Below, one piece after another: positions 15,640-23,156 of a stretch of 23,156 bases of DNA (its first letter is position 1; the number at the start of each line of letters is the position of its first letter). The position numbers were made by a program, and so were the translations under genes. The stretch covers positions 1 through 23,156 of the forward strand of contig DEIH01000111.1 in NCBI GenBank assembly GCA_002352375.1, given 5' to 3'. Below the pieces are notes generated by a model. That model was not told the origin of the DNA. It was given only the letters and a program-made list of their open reading frames with translations, and did no database searches. This DNA is from Spirochaeta sp. UBA2779. GTDB taxonomy: Bacteria; Spirochaetota; Spirochaetia; DSM-2461.

Positions 15640-18600
15640 TCCAGGAATCTTGAGAGAACTTGGCTCGCTGATTGAACATGGGCAGAGGATTCCATTGGAT
15701 AAACAGGTTGAACTCTGATTTCCAGCGGTATTGATTGGAGCCAGAGTCCAAAGCCGGCCATCCGCTGTACTCTATCGAAAGATCCCAGCTCCGCAAGTGA
15801 TGAACAAGAGACAAGTCAAACCGATCCATATTAAACTGTGAATCACGGCGGTCCTGTATATTAAACATGTTGAATGATTTTAACAAATCTTCAAAAAAAT
15901 TGAATTCCCCCGTAACTCCTAATTCCTTCCGCCACCACGGGAAATAAAGGTACATACTTCTATTTGTCGAAGAGAAAGACAGCTGCAGATCCAGAAACTT
16001 GAAGACATGAAACTCCTGAGTCCATTTAAATCCGAATACATTATCAGTGGGCTGGTTCAAGTTGATATTCCATGTTGTATCGAGTATCGTACTTGTTTTT
16101 ATCCGGTTCTTCCACATTGGCAGAGGGTCAAACTCTCTTTTGTAGGAAAATCTCAAAGTACTGGGATTAAAGCCCTCACCATCCTCATCCCAGATATAAC
16201 TTCCGGTATTCCATTTATATTTCACACCGTAAATTGCAATAAATCTGGTTTCAAATCCCCAGAACTGTAAAAGACTCTCTGTATTTGTTATTCTGGAATC
16301 TTCTACACTGTATCTGGCAGTTTGAGAAAGGGTAACCTCATCGTTCCATCCAGTCCATGAAGTTCCCAATATAAAGGGCTGAGGCGTCCACTTGGATGTG
16401 GCATAGAGGCTCTGCTGACTGAGATTAACTTTGAAACCTTTAAATTCAAGTCCTGTATTTGCATTGAGGGTATAACGCTGGTCCAATGGAGGAATATCAG
16501 CCGTACCTGAAATTGCAAAATTAAATAACCCGGGTTTCCAGCTGGCCGTAGCTGAGGCCTCATGCTGTCGAAAATCTTCTTTGCCTGATATCCATGTATT
16601 GAAATACTCAGGATTGTCGGCGGTTGCCCCGGCAGATAATTGTCTTGAAAACAAATTTGAATCAATGCTGTAATTCAAGGAGGACTCAGAAAGGGTGGGA
16701 ACCCCCTGGAAAGGCTTGAAATACATTGAAAGTCGATTGTCCCATAGTAGTTTTGAGTACTGATAATCCTCCAGGCGGGTGGTATCTGTAACAACGGCAT
16801 TGTTTCCGAAAATATCCCTATGAATCTGATAGTAACCCGACATATTTGTCGAACCGCTGATACCGGTTAAACCATCCCAAAAATCAACATTATAGGAAAG
16901 ATCCCCCCTCTGGGTTGAGTTTATTCTGGCCGCATTGAATACAAAATCAATGTCCGAAGGTGACAACCAGGTAGAACTATCAGACTGGTCTTCAATAAAA
17001 AGCTGGGTCTGAAGTCCGTAATTCAGAGAGGCTTTCAACAAACCTGCGGAATACACCGCATCAAAAGATTGCTCAAAGGGCACTGGATCCGGTCCTTCTT
17101 CCGGATCCTGCTCCCCCTCAGTCCCGGGGATTACTTTTTCGTCTGTTTCCGGGGCATCAAGTCGATTAAGTTCCCATTGGGGAGAACCACCTTTAAGGGA
17201 AAGCTTGATGTCAGGGAGAATAATTCTATCCGGATAGTAGAAATTCCGGGCCGGATCGTAGGAAGCATCTGGATTTCCTGAGCTGGAGATATCTTGGTTT
17301 GTTTTATTTTTCCAGGTTAAAGAAGTTCTGAAACTATCCATGGACAGAGTCTGCAGCCATGGCCCAGTACCTTCGGGGGAAACCGATTCAGATCCGCTGA
17401 TTTCCCAGCGCATATCTGTAACAAGCTCAGGGTTGTTCTGATCTGTACCCTCTTCTCCTAAAAGAAAACTCAACCAGTCAAAATTCTCTTTTCTGTTTCC
17501 AAAATCTTCCAGATAGTAGGGATCGGAATACCAGTCCATATAAAGGGACCAGCGGTTAAGCGATATATCAAACTTTGTGCCCCATCGGAAGGGAATGGTA
17601 TTATTTCCGAGATAGCTGTTGTTCCAATATACTCTGGAACTGCTTCCATCGTTGAAATATGCACTACCGTCAGAATTTATACTACGGCTCACACCGATGG
17701 TGGCATAAAAATTCACTGAGCCGTTATTTCCTATTTGCGGGAAATCTCCGTAGAAACCGGTCATGGCACCAAGAGTTGTATATATATCAAGCATATATTT
17801 CAGAGTATTATCTGCAGTCTGTTTTTCAGTATCAGGGGCATTACTCCGAACCAGAAAAACTCCATTCCTTTCCAGGGTGTAATCAGAACTTGCAGAATCT
17901 CCAAAGCCCATTATGGAAAACCCGTCGTCCGTTTCTTTCTGCCCCATCAGGTAGGTAGTTGTCTGCAGATAATAGCCAACACGGGTTCTGAATCCGATTA
18001 CCGGGTTGAACAGCATATCGCTGCCGGATTTCCAATAAAAGGGAAGGTATAATACCGGCACATGGCCGACGTAGAGTGTAGCACTGAACAAACCCCACTC
18101 ACCGGGCCCGGTTATCCATATCTTTTTAGCTTTCAGTGCATAATCAGGATTCGGAACATTGTGACTTGTGATTACACCGTCGCTGAGTACGAGGATATCC
18201 GGACCAGAGCGCTTTATCGACTCACCTCTGAAAAAGAAATCCACCGTCTCATCTTCAATACTCTGTTCCCTCTGGGATGTTCCTCGAAATATCACACCTG
18301 TCCAGTTGCTCACTTCAAATGTTAGACTGTCTCCGGTAAAGTGCTCTTCCCTGCCGCCGGTATCAACCGTGTAATGAATATTACCAATTGCCGATATCGT
18401 ATTTCTTGATTGATTAAAAATTACCGAATCAGCTTCAACCCGATGAGTTCTATCCCGATCAGGTTCATTGACGGTGATAACGACTTCGCCTGATAGTCTG
18501 ATAATTGATTCTGTATTCTCACTGTCCAGAGAAACATTGAAGTACTCACTCCGACCGGCAGACTCAATAACAATTCGAGTACCGCCAGAGGCTTTAACAT

Positions 18601-18907
18601 CCGGACTGCCGCCTGAGATCTCAAGTCCATAATAGGCCCTAAGCTTCTGTCTTAATGCTTCATCATCCCCGGTATTACTCAGGTTTAACACAAGACACCA
18701 GGCTTCCAACTCATCTCTCCTGGATGTTTCGATATCAAGCTCAAGACTTCGAGTAACAAGTTCTGAAGTACCAGAGGTTTCCTGTGCAGAAAGATATCGT
18801 CCGAAAGTCAGAGAAATCAGAAATAATAAAAGAAGAAGAAAAAGCCTGTAAGAAGCTGTTCCCTGATGGAACCGCTGATTCTGCAGCCCGACGGTTACAG
18901 GTTTCAC
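15620..18907 (-). CDS. LptD/OstA-like outer-membrane beta-barrel protein
   Basis: 1095 residues. Signal peptide about 20-41 (LFLLLLLFLISLTFG, then RYLSAQ). Residues about 62-95 form a SAP/HeH-like motif. Residues about 105-290 look like the OstA/LptA periplasmic fold (EADSVIFNQSRNTISAIGNI, DSLTFEV), ending in the LptD-typical VPVLYLPFYWKSGSDMLFNP near 295-315. The rest, to the end, is rich in Trp, Tyr and alternating polar/hydrophobic residues, as expected for a large barrel. The only cysteine I see is Cys71, so the E. coli LptD disulphides are absent. In Gram-negatives LptD inserts LPS into the outer membrane; many spirochaetes lack LPS, so the ligand here is open. Start is GTG at 18905-18907, without a good ribosome site and 2 bases after an inverted repeat. 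Confidence 0.88.
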   Translation of the reverse strand: MKPVTVGLQNQRFHQGTASYRLFLLLLLFLISLTFGRYLSAQETSGTSELVTRSLELDIETSRRDELEAWCLVLNLSNTGDDEALRQKLRAYYGLEISGGSPDVKASGGTRIVIESAGRSEYFNVSLDSENTESIIRLSGEVVITVNEPDRDRTHRVEADSVIFNQSRNTISAIGNIHYTVDTGGREEHFTGDSLTFEVSNWTGVIFRGTSQREQSIEDETVDFFFRGESIKRSGPDILVLSDGVITSHNVPNPDYALKAKKIWITGPGEWGLFSATLYVGHVPVLYLPFYWKSGSDMLFNPVIGFRTRVGYYLQTTTYLMGQKETDDGFSIMGFGDSASSDYTLERNGVFLVRSNAPDTEKQTADNTLKYMLDIYTTLGAMTGFYGDFPQIGNNGSVNFYATIGVSRSINSDGSAYFNDGSSSRVYWNNSYLGNNTIPFRWGTKFDISLNRWSLYMDWYSDPYYLEDFGNRKENFDWLSFLLGEEGTDQNNPELVTDMRWEISGSESVSPEGTGPWLQTLSMDSFRTSLTWKNKTNQDISSSGNPDASYDPARNFYYPDRIILPDIKLSLKGGSPQWELNRLDAPETDEKVIPGTEGEQDPEEGPDPVPFEQSFDAVYSAGLLKASLNYGLQTQLFIEDQSDSSTWLSPSDIDFVFNAARINSTQRGDLSYNVDFWDGLTGISGSTNMSGYYQIHRDIFGNNAVVTDTTRLEDYQYSKLLWDNRLSMYFKPFQGVPTLSESSLNYSIDSNLFSRQLSAGATADNPEYFNTWISGKEDFRQHEASATASWKPGLFNFAISGTADIPPLDQRYTLNANTGLEFKGFKVNLSQQSLYATSKWTPQPFILGTSWTGWNDEVTLSQTARYSVEDSRITNTESLLQFWGFETRFIAIYGVKYKWNTGSYIWDEDGEGFNPSTLRFSYKREFDPLPMWKNRIKTSTILDTTWNINLNQPTDNVFGFKWTQEFHVFKFLDLQLSFSSTNRSMYLYFPWWRKELGVTGEFNFFEDLLKSFNMFNIQDRRDSQFNMDRFDLSLVHHLRSWDLSIEYSGWPALDSGSNQYRWKSEFNLFIQWNPLPMFNQRAKFSQDSWNVDSFE

Positions 18908-18909
18908 TG

Positions 18910-18933
18910 TATTTAAAGGATGTCCTTTAAATA
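18910..18933. repeat. Perfect 11-bp inverted repeat across the uvrA stop codon
   Basis: The arms tatttaaagga (18910-18920) and tcctttaaata (18923-18933) are perfect reverse complements around a 2-base centre. In the minus-strand transcript it can fold as a 10-bp stem with an ACAU loop. It contains the uvrA stop (18913-18915) and ends 2 bases before the lptD GTG. There is no T-run after it, so it is not a standard terminator. Confidence 0.75.
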
Positions 18934-21729
18934 GGTTCCGGTATGTGAAGCGGCTACTGCAGCTACTTCTTCAGGTGTTCCGAAGGCAACAACCTCACCA
19001 CCCCGGTCTCCGCCTTCGGGCCCCAGGTCGATAATGTAGTCGGCCTGCTTAACAACATCGAGGTTGTGCTCAATCATACAAATGGTATTCCCCCTGTCAA
19101 CAAGAGTCTGCAATACTTCCAGCAGTTTTTTAACATCAAGAAAATGCAGTCCGGTTGTCGGTTCATCGATGATATAAAAGGTATTTCCGGTACTTCTTTT
19201 TGAAAGTTCCAGTGACAGTTTTACCCTCTGGGCTTCACCTCCGGAAAGAGTTAATGCCGATTGGCCCAGTTTAACATACCCGAGTCCGACTGAATTCAAG
19301 GTTGAAAGACGATTGAAGATTTTGGGAATAGCTGCAAAAAACTCCAAAGCTTCTTCTGCTGTCATCGCCAGAACTTCATGAATATTTTTCCCTTTATATC
19401 GAACTTCCAGAGTTTCGCGGTTAAATCGTCTGCCCCTGCATACATCACAGGTTACATAAACATCCGGGAGAAAATGCATTTCGATCTTTTTTGTTCCGGC
19501 ACCTTCACAGGCTTCACAACGTCCTCCCTTCACATTAAAACTGAAACGTCCCGGTTTATACCCCCGGGCTTTTGCCTCAGGCAGCCCGGCAAACAGTTCT
19601 CTTACCGGGGTAAACAAGCCGACATAGGTTGCGGGGTTAGATCTCGGAGTACGTCCGATGGGACTCTGATTAATGCTGATTACCTTATCGATATAATCGG
19701 TTCCCGAGATACTGTCATACTTCCCAGTGGGGAGATGAGTCCGTCCGACAGCGTTGGAAAGAACTGGATAGAGGATATCACTGAGCAAGGTGGATTTACC
19801 GGATCCCGAAACACCTGTAATGGAAACAAAACAGCCTAGAGGTATCCTGACACTGATATTTTTAAGGTTATGCTCCCGAGCACCTTCAACAATTAACATT
19901 TTTTCACTTCCCTTTCGGCGTTCTGAAGGTATTTCGATAATATCACTTCCACTTAGAAAACGTCCGGTGGGGCTTAAAGGGTTCTTCAGTATGGCATCAA
20001 GACTTCCCATAGCTACGACTCTGCCGCCATGAACACCGGCACCCGGGCCCATATCAACAATAAAGTCGGCGGTTCTTATAGTTTGTTCATCATGCTCCAC
20101 GACAATCAATGTATTACCAAGGTCACGAAGATGGGTGAGTGTATCGATCAGCCTCTGATTATCCCTCTGATGAAGACCGATTGTCGGTTCATCAAGTATG
20201 TAAAGTACTCCTACCAGAGAAGAACCGATTTGTGTTGCCAGGCGTATTCTCTGTGCCTCACCGCCGGAAAGTGTAGCAGCTTCACGTTCAAGGGTTAGAT
20301 AACCAAGACCCACACTCTCAAGGAACTGAAGCCGCTCCCTTATTTCCTTGAGAATCTGCTGTGCAATATGCTGCTCTGTCTCATTGAGAGTAAGGGAATC
20401 AAAGAAAACTCTAGACTGATGAACCGGCATCAGGGTTACCTGATAGATGTCCATACCTCCGACAAATACACTGAGGCTTTCCCTGTTCAGTCGACGCCCG
20501 CCGCAATCCGGACATTGGCGACGAGCCATATAGCCTTCAAGCCAATCTCTGACACCTGAGGAGGAAGATTCCCTATAACGGCGTTTGAGGTCGGCTATTA
20601 TGCCCTTGTACTGTGAAGAATACTCATATTTCCCGGTACCCTGCTTATTAACATAGGTTACTTCAATTGGCTCATCAGTGCCATCAAACATAGCATCGAT
20701 TATGGTATTATCCAATTCTCCCAAAGGGGTATCCAAACTGAAATCAAGCGCTTTTGCGAGAGCCTCAAACCAGCTGCGATGCCAGGCAGCAGAAGGATTA
20801 TATGGTGCAAGTCCCCGCTTGTTAAAGGATAGAGAGGAATCTGGCATAATAAGTTTTCTATCAAAATCAAGAGTCATGCCAAGACCGTCACAGCTTGGAC
20901 ATGCTCCATAGGGAGTGTTAAAACTGAACAACCTGGGTTGCAATTCGGGTATACTGAATCCGCATTCCGGGCAGGAATTGCGCTCAGAAAAAAACAATTC
21001 CTCTTCACCGGCATCACCCAGAGAAAGAACAATCATTTTTCCCTCGGATATTTCCAATGCCGTTTCTACGGATTCTGCAAGGCGTTTATAATTCTCCGGT
21101 CCTAATCTGATTCGATCCACTACCAGTGAGATATCATGCTTTTGGTTTTTTTTCAGTTTTATCTCATCATCAAGAGAAAGGACTTTCCCGTCGATGCGAA
21201 CCCGAAGGAATCCGGACTTCCGGGCATCTTCAAGGTATTTACGATGCTCACCCTTTTTACCCCGTACAAGGGGGGAAAGTATCATAAGCTTCTGCCCCTC
21301 AGGTAATGATAAAATGGAATCCAGTATCTGATCGACAGACTGTTCTTTAATTTCCGTACCGTCATTGGGGCAAACTGGCTTCCCGATACGGGCAAAAAGA
21401 AGGCGCAGATAATCGTAGATTTCAGTGATGGTTCCCACGGTTGACCGGGGGTTTTTACTGGTTGTTTTCTGTTCAATGGAAATTGCTGGTGATAGTCCCT
21501 CCAGATAATCAACGTCGGGTTTATCCATCCTGCCGAGAAACTGGCGGGCATAAGCTGAAAGGGACTCGACATACCGACGCTGACCTTCGGCAAAGATGGT
21601 ATCAAAAGCCAGAGATGATTTACCTGAACCTGATAAACCGGAAATAACTATTAATTTATCTCTGGGTAGCTCGAGATCGATATTTTTTAAATTATGCTCA
21701 CGGGCTCCCTTGATTATTATTTTATCCAT
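18913..21729 (-). CDS. uvrA: Excinuclease ABC subunit A
   Basis: DNA-damage recognition ATPase of nucleotide excision repair, acting as a dimer with UvrB. 938 residues, normal length. Two ABC cassettes: Walker A GLSGSGKSS (31-39) and GVSGSGKST (639-647), signature LSGGEAQR at about 487 and 828, and ILDEPTIGLH and IIDEPTTGLH as Walker B regions. Zinc-site cysteines are intact: C253/C256 with C277/C280, and C738/C741 with C761/C764; another CPDC is at 406-409. ATG at 21727-21729 with AGGG about 8 bases upstream. It starts 17 bases after the upstream TPR gene and ends 5 bases before lptD, so no separate SOS-type promoter is visible in front of it. Confidence 0.98.
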   Translation of the reverse strand: MDKIIIKGAREHNLKNIDLELPRDKLIVISGLSGSGKSSLAFDTIFAEGQRRYVESLSAYARQFLGRMDKPDVDYLEGLSPAISIEQKTTSKNPRSTVGTITEIYDYLRLLFARIGKPVCPNDGTEIKEQSVDQILDSILSLPEGQKLMILSPLVRGKKGEHRKYLEDARKSGFLRVRIDGKVLSLDDEIKLKKNQKHDISLVVDRIRLGPENYKRLAESVETALEISEGKMIVLSLGDAGEEELFFSERNSCPECGFSIPELQPRLFSFNTPYGACPSCDGLGMTLDFDRKLIMPDSSLSFNKRGLAPYNPSAAWHRSWFEALAKALDFSLDTPLGELDNTIIDAMFDGTDEPIEVTYVNKQGTGKYEYSSQYKGIIADLKRRYRESSSSGVRDWLEGYMARRQCPDCGGRRLNRESLSVFVGGMDIYQVTLMPVHQSRVFFDSLTLNETEQHIAQQILKEIRERLQFLESVGLGYLTLEREAATLSGGEAQRIRLATQIGSSLVGVLYILDEPTIGLHQRDNQRLIDTLTHLRDLGNTLIVVEHDEQTIRTADFIVDMGPGAGVHGGRVVAMGSLDAILKNPLSPTGRFLSGSDIIEIPSERRKGSEKMLIVEGAREHNLKNISVRIPLGCFVSITGVSGSGKSTLLSDILYPVLSNAVGRTHLPTGKYDSISGTDYIDKVISINQSPIGRTPRSNPATYVGLFTPVRELFAGLPEAKARGYKPGRFSFNVKGGRCEACEGAGTKKIEMHFLPDVYVTCDVCRGRRFNRETLEVRYKGKNIHEVLAMTAEEALEFFAAIPKIFNRLSTLNSVGLGYVKLGQSALTLSGGEAQRVKLSLELSKRSTGNTFYIIDEPTTGLHFLDVKKLLEVLQTLVDRGNTICMIEHNLDVVKQADYIIDLGPEGGDRGGEVVAFGTPEEVAAVAASHTGTYLKDIL

Positions 21730-21746
21730 TCATATCCCTGTATACA

Positions 21747-22742
21747 TTATGGAGAAATTGACCCGACAGAAATAAAGGGCTCTCTCAACTGGCTGCGTGA
21801 TAACTGTCCCCATCGACCGGCTTCAGGTCTGGGAGTCAATTCGCCGGTTACGGTGTTATCAATTACCATCAGATGCCACAAAGATTCAGCTATCTTTGCG
21901 TAACCTTCGGCATACAAGGATATTGAGAGAAGGTAGAGTTGCGGCCAGAAACCTTCGGACTCCAGCCAATCCGACAGGATGCCGTCACTGCTGTATATAC
22001 GATTAAGCAAATCTTCCAAACCATCGGAGTTACCTGGGTAACGAACATCACGATCCGGATTCAATCGGTCTTTTTCCTCATCAATATCAAATCGCCAATC
22101 AGGATGAGATGAACGGTAACGTATGGTTGAAGTTGTTAGCAGTGAGAGTACTACACGAGTTGATTGTAAAAGAGATGATCGGTAATGCCCCTCATTCCAG
22201 GACTCTTCCGCCAGAATTCTTCTTGCTTTCAAGGAAAATAAAAGCTCATCACGATAAAGGTACAGCAGATCGTCAATTCCCTCTGTAGTAATCAGATCCA
22301 AATATGAATGTTCAAGAGAAACAGTAACAGGATTTGAAGCGCCTTCCTTATCAGCAATTCCGTAGAGAAGAGATAACGCTTCTGCTTTTCTGGAAGTGTC
22401 AAGATTCAACAACAGGCCTGCAAGCCTGTACTCTATGTTAATTCTATCCTGGGGAACTCTTAGGTAGATTGACCGATCAATAGCCCTGCGGTATTGCTCT
22501 TCGGCAAGAACTGCCTGGCCCTGAGCTTCATAGACACGACCAATCCAGTATTCTGCTTCAGGATAATCGGGATTTAATTCAACCGCCTGAAGAAGGAAAT
22601 CAAGGGATTCTGTAATATTTCTTTTTTCTAACTCAGCCTTGCCCTTTTCCAGCAGTATCCATGCCGGCTCATCAGCAGATATGCCGTAAACGGAGACGAT
22701 AAGAAGCAGAAATATCAGAAGATAGAAATACTTTTGATACAT
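21747..22742 (-). CDS. Exported TPR protein, function unknown
   Basis: 331 residues. Signal peptide about 1-24 (YFYLLIFLLLIVSVYGISA, then DEP), so the protein is exported. Two TPR units at about 25-95 (AWILLEKGKAELEKRNITES; EAEYWIGRVYEAQGQAVLAE). Residues 100-331 are helical with many acidic and aromatic residues and no motif I recognise; a proline/arginine segment EKDRLNPDRDVRYPG lies near 225-240. GGGAGG is 12 bases before the ATG, slightly far. It is the first gene after the terminator/promoter region and leads into uvrA. A role beside the LptD-like gene in envelope assembly is possible but unsupported. Confidence 0.82.
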   Translation of the reverse strand: MYQKYFYLLIFLLLIVSVYGISADEPAWILLEKGKAELEKRNITESLDFLLQAVELNPDYPEAEYWIGRVYEAQGQAVLAEEQYRRAIDRSIYLRVPQDRINIEYRLAGLLLNLDTSRKAEALSLLYGIADKEGASNPVTVSLEHSYLDLITTEGIDDLLYLYRDELLFSLKARRILAEESWNEGHYRSSLLQSTRVVLSLLTTSTIRYRSSHPDWRFDIDEEKDRLNPDRDVRYPGNSDGLEDLLNRIYSSDGILSDWLESEGFWPQLYLLSISLYAEGYAKIAESLWHLMVIDNTVTGELTPRPEAGRWGQLSRSQLREPFISVGSISP

Positions 22743-22779
22743 GAAGAATGAAAGCCTCCCTCAAATTAGAACTAACACC

Positions 22780-22807
22780 ATTATACAAAAAAAGGACGGC
22801 CGCCCAA
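22780..22807 (-). promoter_or_regulatory. Candidate promoter for the TPR-uvrA-lptD unit
   Basis: Perfect TATAAT on the minus strand (22780-22785), with a weak -35 TTGGGC (22802-22807) at 16 bases. The predicted start near 22773 leaves a leader of about 30 bases containing GGGAGG (22755-22760). The -35 lies in the loop of the upstream terminator hairpin. Confidence 0.5.
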
Positions 22808-22820
22808 TAGCAAACCGTCC
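22787..22820 (-). terminator. Rho-independent terminator after the V-ATPase K gene
   Basis: On the minus strand GGACGG (22815-22820) pairs with CCGTCC (22794-22799) across a 15-base loop and is followed directly by seven T (22787-22793). The loop is long, but stem composition, T-run and position 42 bases after the stop codon fit a terminator. Confidence 0.65.
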
Positions 22821-22862
22821 GATTTATCTAACACAGATACAGATATCCGCAAATTAGTTCAT

Positions 22863-23156
22863 TTACAGCATCAGAAGCAGGAACACCATCACAAATAGAG
22901 CTACCGTTTCAATGATACCGATTACCATAAAATAGTTTGCAGTTCCTTTACCGGTGTCTGCAAGAGCATCCGCCGCACCGGCAGCTGCCTTTCCCTGCAT
23001 CAGGGCCGAAAAACCCATTGCCAGACCGCCAAAAACACCCGCACTCAACAGCGTAAGGGGATCTTTATCACTCCCGCTGATAAACAGCATCAGTAAGAAA
23101 CCGTAAATTGTCTGGGTAAGCGGGGCCCCGGTAAAGGCAACAAGCATAAAAGGTGC
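22863..23156 (-). CDS. atpK: V/A-type ATP synthase subunit K (proteolipid c-ring), 5' end outside window
   Basis: Membrane rotor subunit of the V/A-type ATPase that carries protons or sodium through the membrane. 97 codons are visible and the frame is open at the right edge. The visible part has a helix from about APFMLVAFTGAPLTQTIYGF, a helical hairpin with SAGVFGGLAMGFSALMQGK, and a last helix MVIGIIETVALFVMVFLLLM whose glutamate is the expected ion-binding residue. The loop KAAAGAADALADTGKG joins the final two helices. An ATG at 23145-23147 is internal, since the sequence upstream continues in frame and the family has another helix there. Spirochaetes commonly use V/A-type ATPases. It ends just before a terminator, so it is the last gene of its operon. 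Confidence 0.93.
   Translation of the reverse strand, partial: APFMLVAFTGAPLTQTIYGFLLMLFISGSDKDPLTLLSAGVFGGLAMGFSALMQGKAAAGAADALADTGKGTANYFMVIGIIETVALFVMVFLLLML

Noticed and set aside
19378..19839. 153-codon plus-strand open frame opposite uvrA
   Set aside because: It lies wholly over conserved UvrA cassette sequence and has no protein-like pattern; it is a shadow.
22743..22862. A small gene in the 120-base gap before the V-ATPase K gene
   Set aside because: The gap is accounted for by a terminator, a promoter-like site and a leader; no start with a ribosome site opens a frame here.
1..23156. Mobile elements, CRISPR array, tRNA or rRNA genes, prophage or defence system
   Set aside because: No transposase, integrase, spaced direct repeats, cloverleaf or rRNA sequence was seen; the gene order is dense and housekeeping.

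Overview
The window looks like a chromosomal segment of a free-living spirochaete (Spirochaetia, probably Spirochaetales). The evidence is the gene content and order: a V-type ATPase proteolipid subunit instead of an F-type one, an LptD/OstA-like outer-membrane protein beside uvrA, and a block reading TPR protein - TlyC/CorC-like protein - YbeY next to gap-pgk-tpiA-secG. As I remember it, that block resembles the Borrelia chromosome (around BB0054-BB0060) and uvrA/lptD are neighbours in Treponema. Those parallels are from memory and were not searched. The window is almost entirely coding, and all seventeen genes I can support lie on the minus strand, so transcription runs from high to low coordinates.

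In transcription order: (1) the 3' part of the V-ATPase K subunit, closed by a hairpin plus T-run terminator. (2) A promoter-like site, then an exported TPR protein, uvrA and a large LptD-like protein. These run directly into phoH, a 7TM-HD (PgpH-type) phosphodiesterase, ybeY, a CorC/TlyC-type CBS protein and an exported TPR protein whose C-terminus looks CsgG/FlgT-like. (3) A short gap with a good -35/-10 match, then gap, pgk, tpiA and secG. (4) A small flavodoxin-fold-like protein that appears to start with CTG, a SurA/PpiC-type periplasmic isomerase, nusB, a membrane-anchored TPR protein, map and the 5' part of an HtrA/DegP protease that runs off the left edge.

Many junctions overlap by a stop/start (ATGA, GTGA or TGATG) or are separated by 3-20 bases, which suggests long translationally coupled polycistrons. 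Themes are RNA/ribosome maturation (phoH, ybeY, nusB, map), lower glycolysis, and envelope biogenesis and quality control (SecG, SurA-like, HtrA, LptD-like, three exported or anchored TPR proteins). I found no rRNA, tRNA, CRISPR array, insertion sequence or prophage gene, and no convincing gene on the plus strand.

This is mostly a conserved housekeeping region. I see no clear new defence or mobile system. The points that most deserve a second look are the CTG-started flavodoxin-like gene, a perfect 11-bp inverted repeat across the uvrA stop and lptD start, a SAP-like motif at the mature N-terminus of the LptD-like protein, and the TPR/CsgG-like/FlgT-like protein.
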